From contig NZ_BBWK01000014.1 in assembly GCF_001463765.1 (NCBI RefSeq), positions 1 through 64,000 of the forward strand: a stretch of 64,000 nt of DNA. The letters run 5' to 3'. Below are positions 50,667-59,278 of this stretch, piece by piece. The translations under genes were made by a program, and so were the position numbers. This DNA comes from Aureimonas sp. AU4. GTDB taxonomy: Bacteria > Pseudomonadota > Alphaproteobacteria > Rhizobiales > Rhizobiaceae. Positions within the stretch are counted from its first letter, which is position 1. Each line of letters starts with the position of its first letter. The notes below the pieces were generated by a model. That model was given only the letters and a program-made list of their open reading frames with translations. It made no database searches and had not been told where the DNA came from.

Positions 50667-50954
50667 CTAGATCTGCTGCTTGTCGGCCGGCATGCCGTAG
50701 ACGCTTCCGCGCCCGATCTCCTCGACCGGATCGAAGCGGTTCGTCTCCTGCGCCCGCGACAGGAGCGTGATGCCGGACTGGTTGAGGTAGTCGCCGAAGT
50801 CCGCGACGTCCTTGTCGGACTGGCCTTCCGCCTTGGTCTCGTCGGAGCGCTGGGCGCGAGTCGCCTGGCCGAGCTCCAGCGGATCGCCGAGGCGCTCCTC
50901 GATCCGGTTCGAGACGATGGGCTGCGCGACGCTGCCCCCGATCGCTCCCGCCAT
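50667..50954 (-). CDS. 95-aa hydrophilic protein of unknown function
   Basis: Begins MAGAIGGSVAQPIVSNRIEERLGDP and is charged throughout (TRAQRSDETKAEGQSDKD), with one short hydrophobic run near YLNQSGITLLSR. No domain recognised and no membrane helix. Codon use fits the host. It lies between the amine oxidase and the block of motor-like genes, on the same strand as both, about 50 bp from the latter. It might be a secreted or regulatory companion of the T3SS block; nothing in the sequence proves it. Confidence 0.6.
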   Translation of the reverse strand: MAGAIGGSVAQPIVSNRIEERLGDPLELGQATRAQRSDETKAEGQSDKDVADFGDYLNQSGITLLSRAQETNRFDPVEEIGRGSVYGMPADKQQI

Positions 50955-51004
50955 GACGTGTCTCCCTAAGCTCCGCCGCCCGCAAGGGCTCGATCGTCGC
51001 GACC

Positions 51005-51760
51005 TTAGCCTGTCCGCCGCTCCGCTTCCATGCCGAACGGCACAGCGAGCGCTCGGCGGCGACGGCGGATTTCAGCGACGAGGAGCCAGAGGAGCGCGCC
51101 GAGCGGCAGGACGACGTGAAGGCCGAGATCGAGCGCCGCGTCGAGGCGGCTTCCGATCCGCTCCAGGAGCCCCGCCGCCGCGCCGCCCGTCTCGGGCGCC
51201 GAGGCGCCCCGGCCTTGGCGCGGCGGCGCGGCATCGAGGATACGGGCGAGTTCCCGTTCGAAGGCGGCGCGGTCGAGCGGCGCGGCGTCGAGCCGGCGGA
51301 AGTCGGCGGACCAGTCGAGGCGCGGGCGCGCGGGGTCGCGCAGGGCGTCCGGCACCGACATCTCGGCGGCGATCCGCCCGCCGTGTCCCAGCGCGTCGAG
51401 AACGGCGGGATAGAGCGCGGGGTCGAGCACGAAGAGCCGCAGCGGCTCGGAGCCGCCGGCCAGCTCGGCAGGCGTGACGGGCCGGGGTGGAAGGCCCTTC
51501 TCGCGCCGTTCGATCCGGTCGGCGAAGAGGTCGACCGAGGCCGGGGCGTCGGGTGCGCCGCGCTCGAAGAGAAGCCCCACCATGTCCGGCCCGGTCAGCG
51601 GCTGCCGCGTGGTGATGCGCAGGAGCGTCCCGGCGTCGGGCGGCGCGGCCGGCCGGCGGGGCTCGGTGGTGAGCGGCAGGAGCGTCAGTAAGACCACGAG
51701 GCAGACCGACAGGACGTTGGCGGTGAGGTCCGCCACCACCGCGAACTCGAAGCGCAGCAT
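51005..51760 (-). CDS. Second ExbD/TolR-like membrane protein with two helices
   Basis: 251 residues. The N-terminal helix FAVVADLTANVLSVCLVVLLTLLPL carries an Asp (residue 11) near its start, at the place where ExbD/TolR/MotB hold the proton-binding Asp. A periplasmic-like domain (about 35-205) and a second helix LGLHVVLPLGALLWLLVAEI near 211-232 with a basic tail follow. The extra C-terminal helix is not usual for ExbD. It follows the other ExbD-like gene by 6 nt. Assignment rests on the Asp-helix and on the neighbours. Confidence 0.5.
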   Translation of the reverse strand: MLRFEFAVVADLTANVLSVCLVVLLTLLPLTTEPRRPAAPPDAGTLLRITTRQPLTGPDMVGLLFERGAPDAPASVDLFADRIERREKGLPPRPVTPAELAGGSEPLRLFVLDPALYPAVLDALGHGGRIAAEMSVPDALRDPARPRLDWSADFRRLDAAPLDRAAFERELARILDAAPPRQGRGASAPETGGAAAGLLERIGSRLDAALDLGLHVVLPLGALLWLLVAEIRRRRRALAVPFGMEAERRTG

Positions 51761-51766
51761 CGTTCG

Positions 51767-52273
51767 TCAGCCCCCGCCGAGCGCGGCGAGGCAGTCCGCG
51801 CCGGGGCGTGGCGCGGGGCGCTGGAAGCCACAGGATCGGTCGAGGCGCAGCTGGCGGACCGGCCCGCCGAGCGTTGCCGCCAGAAGCGGGTCGAGGAGAA
51901 ACGCCGCCTCCTCGCCGCCCGGCTCGATCGCGACAAGCGCCGCCCGCCCGTCGCTCACGGCTGCGCGGATCGCATCGAGCAGCGGCGCACCGGGACGAAG
52001 GGCCATGAGCGGCGTCGGTGCGCCCGTGTCCTGCGCGAGCCGCGCGCCGTCGGCGCCGGCCAGGATCACGAGCGGCTCGGCGCCCGCCACGGTGGCGGCC
52101 CCGTCGAGGAGCGCGGCGAGCGGGTCGGCCGGCGCGGCTCTTGCCAGCTGCAGCTCCGGTCTGACGAGAAAGAGGGCGAACAGGAAGGAAGCGCCGAGTG
52201 CCAGGAAGAGGTCGGCGAGCGGCACCGAGCGGATCGCCGCCTCCTCACCCTCCGCCTCCTCCTCGTCATCCAT
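51767..52273 (-). CDS. ExbD/TolR-like protein
   Basis: 168 residues: an acidic N-terminal tail (DDEEEAEGEEA), then one helix IRSVPLADLFLALGASFLFALFLV whose P-L-A-D-L pattern matches the T-P-L-I-D of ExbD, with the Asp at about residue 21. A small extracytoplasmic domain completes it. It overlaps the MotA/ExbB-like gene by 8 nt (ATGGATGA). Such proteins supply the proton-binding Asp at the centre of an ExbB/MotA pentamer. Confidence 0.65.
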   Translation of the reverse strand: MDDEEEAEGEEAAIRSVPLADLFLALGASFLFALFLVRPELQLARAAPADPLAALLDGAATVAGAEPLVILAGADGARLAQDTGAPTPLMALRPGAPLLDAIRAAVSDGRAALVAIEPGGEEAAFLLDPLLAATLGGPVRQLRLDRSCGFQRPAPRPGADCLAALGGG

Positions 52274-53384
52274 CGGCGCGCACCAGGACCTCGACCAGAC
52301 GTCGGCACTCCTGGCGAAGCTCCGCCTCGCGGCGCTCCAGGATGGCCATGAGAAGCGAGGCGACGAGACCCGTGGCAAGGCCCAGCAACGTCGTCTCGAA
52401 CTGGATCGACAGGCCGGCAAGGCTCGAACCGATGTCGACGGCCGTGGCGTCGGGGCCGTTCGTTCCCAGGCTTCCGATCGCGACGGCCAGGCCGATCACC
52501 GTGCCGACGAAGCCGAGCAGCGGCAGAAAGGCCAGAAGCGCGCGCAGGAAGCGTCGCGAGGCCGTGTGGAAGCCTTCCAGCGTTTCGCGCTCGGCCCGCG
52601 CGCCGGGCAGGGCGCAGGCCTCCAGAAGATAGGCCGAGGTGCGGCTTTCGGCCGGGCGGCCGGGCAGGGTGCGCACGACGCCCGCGATCTCGGCCGGCGA
52701 CAGGCGCGGCGCCGGACCGCCGGTGGCCAGGCGCCGGCGCGCGACGGACAGGAGCGTGCGGTCGGTGAGGTGCGCGAGCGCTGCGTCGAGAAGTGCGGCC
52801 AGGAGCACGAAGAACAGCGCGATGATCGCCGCGTGCACATAGGTCGGCCCGGCGAAGGCCCGCAGCGTGACGCCGACGGGATCGAGCGCGGCGCCCGGCG
52901 CCCACCGCCCGACGAGGCTGTAGAAGAGAAGTGTCAGCGCGGCGCCCAGACACAGCGCCGCCGCGGTGGACTGGGTGCGCGGCGTCGAGCCCTCGCGCAA
53001 GGGAGCGTTCCAGAAGAAACGGAAGCGCTCCTCGGCATTCAGCGACAGGACCCGGCCGGCGAGCAGAAGCACGAGGATCTGCGGCCAGACCGGCAGGCGC
53101 GCGGCAAGCTGCGGCAGGGGCTCGGCGGGCAGGAAGGCCAGGGGCACGAGCGCGGCGAGGAGCCCCGCGCCCCGCGCGCCCCAGCGCAGGAGCGCGCCGC
53201 GCCCGGTGAAGGCGCCGACGAGCGCCACGAGGCCGGGAAGGGGCAGGAGCGCGCGCATGGGGGCGGGTGCGCCGCCGGACGCCAGAAGCGCCTGGACGGC
53301 GAGCGCCGCGAGAAGCGCGGCCGCCAGGATCGGGGCGAGCGCGAGGCTGGCGGGGCGGCGAAGGGCGCCCCCGGTGGCCGTCAC
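52266..53384 (-). CDS. MotA/TolQ/ExbB-family proton channel with extended N-terminus
   Basis: 372 residues. The family core is at the C-terminus: FLPLLGFVGTVIGLAVAIGSL and SIQFETTLLGLATGLVASLLMAILERRE, the two pore helices of MotA/TolQ/ExbB. Ahead of it are about five more hydrophobic segments, so the protein has seven to eight helices instead of three (ExbB) or four (MotA). The start is GTG 53384, only 4 nt after the sctV stop. With the two ExbD-like genes it forms one coupled row, giving a likely proton-driven rotary stator. Confidence 0.75.
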   Translation of the reverse strand: MTATGGALRRPASLALAPILAAALLAALAVQALLASGGAPAPMRALLPLPGLVALVGAFTGRGALLRWGARGAGLLAALVPLAFLPAEPLPQLAARLPVWPQILVLLLAGRVLSLNAEERFRFFWNAPLREGSTPRTQSTAAALCLGAALTLLFYSLVGRWAPGAALDPVGVTLRAFAGPTYVHAAIIALFFVLLAALLDAALAHLTDRTLLSVARRRLATGGPAPRLSPAEIAGVVRTLPGRPAESRTSAYLLEACALPGARAERETLEGFHTASRRFLRALLAFLPLLGFVGTVIGLAVAIGSLGTNGPDATAVDIGSSLAGLSIQFETTLLGLATGLVASLLMAILERREAELRQECRRLVEVLVRADG

Positions 53385-53388
53385 AGGG

Positions 53389-55518
53389 TCAGGCCGCGGT
53401 CAGCTGCGCGCCGCCATGGGCGAGCTTGATGCGTTCCAGCGGCTGGATGTTGGCGGAGGGCGAGAGCTCCTGGTAGCTGAGGACGGCAAGGCTCGGAAAG
53501 TCGCGCTCCACGATCTTGCGCATGAAGCGGCGGATATCCATCGGCGTCAGGATCACGGGCGACATGGCGCGCCCGCCCGGATTGCCGACCACCTGCTTCA
53601 TGGCGGTGATCATCTCGCGGTGAATGTCGGGCGAGAGCGCGAGGTAGGAGGCGCCGCTCGTCTGGCGCACGGCGCCGCGCACCGCGTCCTCGATCTCCTT
53701 GGACAGGAGGAAGGCGGGGATGACGTTCTGGCCGCCGGAGAACTTGTGGGTGATGTAGCGCGAGAGCGCGCCGCGCACGTGCTCGGACAGGACGATCGGG
53801 TCCTTCTCGCGCTGGCCCCAGGTGACCAGCGCCTCGAGGATCGTGCGCATGTCGCGGATCGAGATCTCCTCCGAGACGAGGCGCTGCAGGACGTCGGTGA
53901 TCGTGGTGACCGGCAGGAGGCGCGTCGCCTCGCGCACCAGCTCGCCGAAGTTCTTCTGCATCTGGTTCATCAGGAACATGGTTTCCTGAACGCCGACGAA
54001 CTCGGCGGCGTGCGCCTTCAGGATGTGCGCGAGATGGAAGGTCAGCATGTTGGAGAGGGTCATCGTCTGGATGCCCGCCTTCTCCAAGAGCGGCAGGTGC
54101 TTCATCTGCACCCAGAGGCTCGCCGTGTTGGGCAGGAAGTCCTCGCCCCGCTCGAAGGGCACGTTGAACATGCGCAGGTTCGTCTCGGTCTCGCGCACGA
54201 TGAACCAGCCGGGGCGCGAGGCGCCCGCCGCCACCGGAATCTCGTTGACGAGGATGCGGTACTCGCCGTCCTTGAGGTTCTCGTTGAGGCGCAGGTTGAT
54301 GCCGGGGAAGGGCACGCCGAGGTCGAAGTAGAGGGCGCGGCGCACGCGCGCGACCTCGCGGTCGAGCTTGTCGGGTCGGATCGAGTTGCGCACCGAGGCC
54401 GCGATGTCGACGATCAGCGGCACGGTGAGCGCGAAGTTCACCGGCTCGACCGGCAGGCCGTCGTCGTCGTCGGGCAGCGATGGCGCTTTGCCCTGGGGCG
54501 CGAGGGCGGCGGCGAGCGCGGGCATCTCGCCCGAACGCTGCGTCTGGCCGGCGGCCTTCGACTTGCGCATGGCCAGGAAGCCGCCGCCGCCGGTCACCAC
54601 CGCCAGCCCCAGGAAGACCAGCGCGGGAAAGCCGGGGATCACCGCGAAGATCAGCATGATGACCGCGGTGATCATCAGGGCCTTGGGCTCGGAGACGAGC
54701 TGGCTCGCGATGTCGGAGCCGAGGTTGTCGTTTTCCTCCGAGGCGACGCGCGTGACGATGAAGCCGGCGGTGATCGAGACGAAGAGGGCGGGGATCTGCT
54801 GGATCAGGCCGTCGCCGATGGTGAGGAGCGAGTAGAGGTGGACCGCGTCGCCCGCCGCCATGCCGCGCTGCATCGTGCCGATGGCGAGGCCGCCGATCAT
54901 GTTGACGGCGATGATGATGAGGCCCGCGATGGCGTCGCCCTTCACGAACTTCATGGCGCCGTCCATGGCGCCGTAGAGCTGGCTCTCCTTCTCCAGCTTG
55001 TTGCGGCGGCGCTTGGCCTCGTCCATCTCGATCTGGCCGGCGCGCATGTCCGAGTCGATCGACATCTGCTTGCCGGGCATGGCGTCGAGCGAGAAGCGGG
55101 CCGAAACCTCGGCCACGCGCTCCGAGCCCTTGGTGATCACCATGAAGTTCACGATCGTCAGGATCAGGAAGATCACGAGGCCGACGATCAGGTTGCCGCC
55201 CACCACGAACTTGCCGAACGTCTCGACGATGTGGCCGGCATTGGCCTGGAGCAGGATGAGGCGCGTCGTCGAGATCGCCAGAGCCAGGCGGAAGAGCGTC
55301 GTGATCAGGAGGATCGAGGGAAAGGCCGAGAGCTGCGTGACGTCCTTGAGGTAGATCGCGACCATCAGGAGGATGGCCGAGAGCGACAGGTTGATCGCGA
55401 TCAGGATGTCGATGATCACAACCGGAAGCGGCAGGATCATCATGAAGACGATGCAGACGAGGAGGAAGGCGAGCAGCAGGTCGTTGCGCTTGGACAGGAT
55501 CTGAAGGAAGCGTGTCAT
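53389..55518 (-). CDS. sctV: Type III secretion export gate SctV (FlhA family)
   Basis: 709 residues. The N-terminal half has about eight helices with the family motifs FPSILLITTLFRLALAISTTRLIL and ARFSLDAMPGKQMSIDSDMRAG (FHIPEP-type loop), then LYGAMDGAMKFVKGDAIAG. The C-terminal cytoplasmic half (about 350-709) forms the nonameric ring. It resembles YscV/SsaV more than FlhA, and no flagellar gene is nearby, whereas translocators and chaperones are. It is the export gate through which substrates reach the needle. Followed within 4 nt by the proton-channel gene. Confidence 0.92.
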   Translation of the reverse strand: MTRFLQILSKRNDLLLAFLLVCIVFMMILPLPVVIIDILIAINLSLSAILLMVAIYLKDVTQLSAFPSILLITTLFRLALAISTTRLILLQANAGHIVETFGKFVVGGNLIVGLVIFLILTIVNFMVITKGSERVAEVSARFSLDAMPGKQMSIDSDMRAGQIEMDEAKRRRNKLEKESQLYGAMDGAMKFVKGDAIAGLIIIAVNMIGGLAIGTMQRGMAAGDAVHLYSLLTIGDGLIQQIPALFVSITAGFIVTRVASEENDNLGSDIASQLVSEPKALMITAVIMLIFAVIPGFPALVFLGLAVVTGGGGFLAMRKSKAAGQTQRSGEMPALAAALAPQGKAPSLPDDDDGLPVEPVNFALTVPLIVDIAASVRNSIRPDKLDREVARVRRALYFDLGVPFPGINLRLNENLKDGEYRILVNEIPVAAGASRPGWFIVRETETNLRMFNVPFERGEDFLPNTASLWVQMKHLPLLEKAGIQTMTLSNMLTFHLAHILKAHAAEFVGVQETMFLMNQMQKNFGELVREATRLLPVTTITDVLQRLVSEEISIRDMRTILEALVTWGQREKDPIVLSEHVRGALSRYITHKFSGGQNVIPAFLLSKEIEDAVRGAVRQTSGASYLALSPDIHREMITAMKQVVGNPGGRAMSPVILTPMDIRRFMRKIVERDFPSLAVLSYQELSPSANIQPLERIKLAHGGAQLTAA

Positions 55519-55601
55519 ACCCGTTCAACCCCTTGCCGACATGCGGTCAGACCCTTGAGGACGGACGCGGCGACCCATTCGCTGGAGCGCGGACCCCGTT
55601 C

Positions 55602-55617
55602 TGTCAAGAGGTTGACA
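55602..55617. promoter_or_regulatory. Inverted repeat TGTCAA/TTGACA ahead of sctV
   Basis: TGTCAA, 4 nt, TTGACA is a perfect 6-4-6 inverted repeat in the 155-bp gap between the coiled-coil gene and sctV. It offers a consensus -35 hexamer on each strand, or a regulator site. The sctV start is about 85 nt away. I found no clear -10. Confidence 0.35.
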
Positions 55618-55673
55618 CGGCGACGCGATCCAAACGCCCAGATTGTCGCGGAAGCATGGCGAACGCGACAGGC

Positions 55674-56711
55674 TCAGACGCGCAGCCGCAGCCGGTCGAG
55701 CCCGGTCTGCTCGGGTGGACGCGCCAGAAGCAGGGGATCGAAGCCGTTGAGCTCGCGCAGGAGATCGGTCAGCGCGAACTGAAGCGCGGCCGCCACCGCG
55801 ACGGGACGAGGAGGGGGCTCGCGGGTCGCCGCGTCGTCCTCCGGAAGGGCGTCGTCCCGCAGGAGCGGGTTGGCGTTGCGCAGGGATTGCGCCGCGAGGT
55901 CCTGTATGGCGGCGAACAGGTCTTCGACGTCGAGGTCGACCGCGCGCGAGCGCAAGCCGTCGATCTGCGTTTCGGAAGCTTGGCGCGTGGCCAGGCTGGC
56001 CGCAACGGTCTGCTGCATCTTCGCCAACGTCGTGATCTGCGCATTCAGGGACTTGATGGCAACGTCCGTCGCCGCGATCTGGTTGTCGAGGTCTGCGACC
56101 TTTCCCTGCGCCGCCTGCAACGCGTCCTCGGCGCCGCTTTTCCGCGTGCTCAGCGTGGCGAGCGTCGCCTGTTCGGCGGAAAGCCTGGCCTCGGCGGCCG
56201 ACTTCTCCTCGGGCGTCTTGGCGGCGGCGACGGCCGCCTTCGCCTCCGCCACGACCGCGTTTTGTGTGTCGATCTGCTCCTGGAGGCGTTCGACGGTTTG
56301 CTGCTTCGCGGCGACGTCGGCCACGGCCGTCGTGCGTGCGGCAGCAAGCGTCTTGCGCTCACCCTGCTTGGTCTCGACGTCCTTCTGCAGCCCGGTCGTG
56401 TCGAACCGTCCGTCCAGGCTGAGAGCGGTGGTGGCGGCGGTCGCAACGCGCTGCCGCTCGGCGTCGCTGCGGGTTTCCTCCGTTCCGAACAGCGTCTGCG
56501 CGAGCAGCACGGAGATGTCGCCGGTTCCCGAGGGAAGGCGCAGGCCCGCCAGTCCGAGACGAAACAGGATCTCGCTCGCCGCCGGCACCGCATCGGGAAC
56601 AGCCGGCGCGGCATCGCCTTCCGTGGTCGCGGAGGGCACCGAGCCGGCGGCATCGATGGCCGGGTCCCAAGAGGGGCGTGTGGTTGAGGAAACCGACGGG
56701 ATCAAGGACAT
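55674..56711 (-). CDS. T3SS-locus coiled-coil protein (translocator or effector candidate)
   Basis: 345 residues. The N-terminus is rich in Ser, Thr and Pro (MSLIPSVSSTTRPSWDP), as in many T3SS substrates and without a Sec signal. Residues about 105-270 form one long coiled coil (KTLAAARTTAVADVAAKQQ onward, repeated Ala/Glu/Lys heptads). The C-terminus has FALTDLLRELNGFDPLLLA. No membrane helix, so not a classical SctE/SctB. It could be a secreted ruler, plug or effector. Lies between the proline-rich gene and sctV on the same strand. Function unknown. Confidence 0.6.
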   Translation of the reverse strand: MSLIPSVSSTTRPSWDPAIDAAGSVPSATTEGDAAPAVPDAVPAASEILFRLGLAGLRLPSGTGDISVLLAQTLFGTEETRSDAERQRVATAATTALSLDGRFDTTGLQKDVETKQGERKTLAAARTTAVADVAAKQQTVERLQEQIDTQNAVVAEAKAAVAAAKTPEEKSAAEARLSAEQATLATLSTRKSGAEDALQAAQGKVADLDNQIAATDVAIKSLNAQITTLAKMQQTVAASLATRQASETQIDGLRSRAVDLDVEDLFAAIQDLAAQSLRNANPLLRDDALPEDDAATREPPPRPVAVAAALQFALTDLLRELNGFDPLLLARPPEQTGLDRLRLRV

Positions 56712-56806
56712 CGGGGGGCAATCCTGGATGAGGCGTGGCTGGGACCTGAATAGCGGATCGCGAGGCCGCGTCCTGTGCCGTATGCGACCGTGCGCGTTCG
56801 GCGCGC

Positions 56807-58063
56807 TCAGCGCAGGATCAGACGGTCGCGACGGGGGGGCGGGGCTTCGTCGCGCGAGATCCAGGTGCCCAGTTCCTCGGCCCACAGGTTCAGAAGCATG
56901 CGTGTCTGCGTGGCGAGCAGCGCCAGAAGCGCCAGAACCTTGCGTCTGCGGCGCTGCGTGCGAAGAGCCGCCAGGAGAGCGGCGACCCGAGCGGGATCGC
57001 CCAGCAGCTTGGCGAGAAGAAGTCCCGCCTCCATCTCGTCCGCCGCCCAGGCCGTCCCGGGAAGAGGAACGGGAACCTGCCGCAGAAAGCTCGCCGGTTC
57101 GATGGGGCGGGGTGGCGGCCAGCCCGGAATCATCGCGGCGTTCAGGACGAACGAGGCCAGCACGCCGGCGCGCTCCGCCTGACCCTCACTCCCGCCCGGC
57201 GTTTCTTCGCCAAGGCCAGCCCGAAGGAGAAATCCGTCGAGTGTCGAAAGGGCAGGCGCCACGGAGCTGATTCGAAGATCCGGCCTCCGCCGCGCGTCCT
57301 CTGTGGGCGCCGTCCGATCCTGCGGCCAGACCGCGCTATCCTGCTGCACGGAGGAGGTGAGGGCGCGCTCTTCGCGCAAGGAGCCGCACGCCGAGGCGTA
57401 CCCCTTGTCTGCGGCCGAGTCCGGCAAGGGGAGCTTGCCGGCAAAGCCTGCCGGCGCGGGACGTCTTTCTTCGGCGCCGGGAGCAGAGGGGGCGGAAGGT
57501 GGCCCGGCCAAAGCCTCCATGCTCGACCAAGGCTCGGAGGGCGCGAGCCGCGCCGCGGGCCCGTTGAAGGCAGGCCCGTCGGGAGCGGGCGCCGCGAAGA
57601 CGGGCGCGGCGCGCGCGGCCATGCCGGGCGCTGGTCGCGTCGCGGCAGGTGAACCCCCTTGCAGGAAGCCGTCGTTGTCCGACCGGGACAAGGCGATGCG
57701 TCCCGGGGCTGTCCCCATCTTCCGCAGTGCGTCATCCCCGTCGGCCGCCAGCCCGGGCACCGAAGCCGATTCGGCCATGGCGAGGATGCGCGGGGGGCGC
57801 AAGCCCGCCAGGGTGAAGACCGTCGCGATCCGGACAGGCGATCCCGGCGCCTCCGCCTCGAAATCGGCCGCGATCGGCCGGTCTGCGGACGGTCCATCGC
57901 TCGACGCCGACGCCGTGTCGGAAGACCGATCCGGAGCGACGCTGGCTTCCCGGCGACTTCCGGTCCCCGCGGGCACGGGACCGGGGCTCGATCCCGCGAT
58001 GTTGCGGCCGATCAAGGCGAAGAGCTGGCGCAACTCGTCCCGGTCGATGCGGGCCTCGATCAC
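56807..58063 (-). CDS. Pro/Ala-rich T3SS-locus protein with helical ends
   Basis: 418 residues from GTG 58063, which overlaps the previous stop (GTGA). A short helical start (IEARIDRDELRQLFALIGRN) is followed by about 250 residues of low-complexity Pro/Ala/Ser sequence, then a helical C-terminal part (VAALLAALRTQRRRRKVLALLALLATQ and LLNLWAEELGTW). A long disordered stretch with a folded C-terminus is the layout of needle-length regulators (SctP), but I cannot see the T3S4 motif. No membrane helix certain. Function not assigned. Confidence 0.55.
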   Translation of the reverse strand: MIEARIDRDELRQLFALIGRNIAGSSPGPVPAGTGSRREASVAPDRSSDTASASSDGPSADRPIAADFEAEAPGSPVRIATVFTLAGLRPPRILAMAESASVPGLAADGDDALRKMGTAPGRIALSRSDNDGFLQGGSPAATRPAPGMAARAAPVFAAPAPDGPAFNGPAARLAPSEPWSSMEALAGPPSAPSAPGAEERRPAPAGFAGKLPLPDSAADKGYASACGSLREERALTSSVQQDSAVWPQDRTAPTEDARRRPDLRISSVAPALSTLDGFLLRAGLGEETPGGSEGQAERAGVLASFVLNAAMIPGWPPPRPIEPASFLRQVPVPLPGTAWAADEMEAGLLLAKLLGDPARVAALLAALRTQRRRRKVLALLALLATQTRMLLNLWAEELGTWISRDEAPPPRRDRLILR

Positions 58064-58614
58064 GACGCGGAATCCGCCATCGTCCGCAGGCGCTGCGCCT
58101 CCCGCCTCATGGTCTCGGGCGTGTCGGCATCGGCATGGAGGCCGAACTGTTCGAGAGCGGCCACCGCGTCGCCCCAGCGTCGTTCGCGCACGGCCAGCGC
58201 GGCAAGGTGGAACAACGGCACCGCCCATCCGGGACGCAGGCGCGAAGCCGTTTCGAAGGCGAGACGGGCCGGCTCTATGCGGTCGGCCAGATGCAGGCAG
58301 ACCCCGTGCCCGACCCAATGGTCGGCGCTCGCCCCGTCCAGCATGCAAAGAATGCGAAACAGGGGTTCGGCCTTTTCCGGACGCCCTACCGCGAACCACT
58401 GCGTTGCACGCGCATACAGAACCTCGCCGGCTCCCGGCGGAAGCCCGAGCCCTTCGGAGAGCGGCCGGTCGGCCCGAATGGCGGAAAGGAGCGGGGAGAC
58501 CCGCGACTCCCCCAGATCCGCCAGAAGCGGGCCGAGGAGGCCGAGGACGAGGTCGCCCTCGCCCGGCTCCAGATCGAAGCGCTGCTCGAAACCGGTGCGG
58601 GGCGGTGCGTTCAC
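58060..58614 (-). CDS. TPR-like T3SS chaperone candidate
   Basis: 184 residues if started at GTG 58614, 16 nt after the preceding stop; the start is uncertain. Helical repeats: VLYARATQWFAVGRPEKAEPLFRILCMLDG, WVGHGVCLHLADRIEPARLAFETASRLRP and LFHLAALAVRERRWGDAVAALEQF, tetratricopeptide-like, as in class II chaperones (LcrH/SycD) or SctG/SctY relatives. It overlaps the proline-rich gene's start, so it may serve that protein. Confidence 0.6.
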   Translation of the reverse strand: MNAPPRTGFEQRFDLEPGEGDLVLGLLGPLLADLGESRVSPLLSAIRADRPLSEGLGLPPGAGEVLYARATQWFAVGRPEKAEPLFRILCMLDGASADHWVGHGVCLHLADRIEPARLAFETASRLRPGWAVPLFHLAALAVRERRWGDAVAALEQFGLHADADTPETMRREAQRLRTMADSAS

Positions 58615-58630
58615 GACCAGGATGTCCCGA

Positions 58631-59116
58631 TCAACCGAACTGGACGGCCGGGGCGGCGGTGGACTGCGCCGCGTGAGCCGACAGGCCGGCCAGCAGCATA
58701 TCGGCCTCCCGCTGGCAGTTGCCGTCGCCACGCGCCCCTGCGAGGTCCGACGCCCTCTGCAGGTCCTCGCGCGCCTCGGGCCATTCCTGCGCGAGGAGGC
58801 AGCCCTTGCCGGACAGAAGATAGCCCAAGGGATCGTCCGGTGCGCCCGCGATCAGGACCGCCGCTGCCTGAATGGCGATGTAGGGCGCCCCGACCTCCAG
58901 CGCGCCGGATGCCAAGCCGGCCTGCGCCGCCCGATGCTGCGGGTCGCACAGGACGATCGTTGCATAGAGGCGAAGAGCCCTGTCATGGGCTCCGCGCCGG
59001 GCGAGGTCGCCGGCCATCGAAGCGGCCACGTCGAGATGCCTGGCCTCGATACCGAACTGGCGTCCCAGTTCACCTTGCGCGATCGCCTCCAATGCGGCGC
59101 GCTCCTCGTTCGTCAT
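58631..59116 (-). CDS. LcrH/SycD-like TPR chaperone
   Basis: 161 residues: MTNEERAALEAIAQGELGRQF, then TPR repeats (DLARRGAHDRALRLYATIVLCDPQHRAAQ, SGKGCLLAQEWPEAREDLQRA). This is the size and fold of class II T3SS chaperones, which hold translocators before export. ATG 59116 has GAGGGG 8 nt ahead. A 162-bp non-coding gap precedes it. Because a second LcrH-like gene at 61985 is placed beside the translocators, this one may serve the unknown substrates at 55674-58063. Confidence 0.7.
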   Translation of the reverse strand: MTNEERAALEAIAQGELGRQFGIEARHLDVAASMAGDLARRGAHDRALRLYATIVLCDPQHRAAQAGLASGALEVGAPYIAIQAAAVLIAGAPDDPLGYLLSGKGCLLAQEWPEAREDLQRASDLAGARGDGNCQREADMLLAGLSAHAAQSTAAPAVQFG

Positions 59117-59278
59117 CGCCCAACCCCTCATCCCGATCATGTCGTTATTGCCGGAAGCCGGTCCGCCTGGCCCGATGTTCGTCCCGCGCCCGGCTTGGTG
59201 CCACGGCCGCGGTCTCGCGCTTTCCGGCGATCCTGCTCCTGTCCCGCACCCTCGGCAAGCGGGTGGCAGGTGTCTTTT

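Noticed and set aside
53389-55518. Flagellar FlhA instead of SctV
   Set aside because: No flagellar genes in the window; two translocators, chaperones and SctX/SctY-like genes are on the same strand.
52966-55782. Long forward open frame across sctV and the proton-channel gene
   Set aside because: Composition is that of an antisense shadow; the reverse strand encodes clear membrane proteins.
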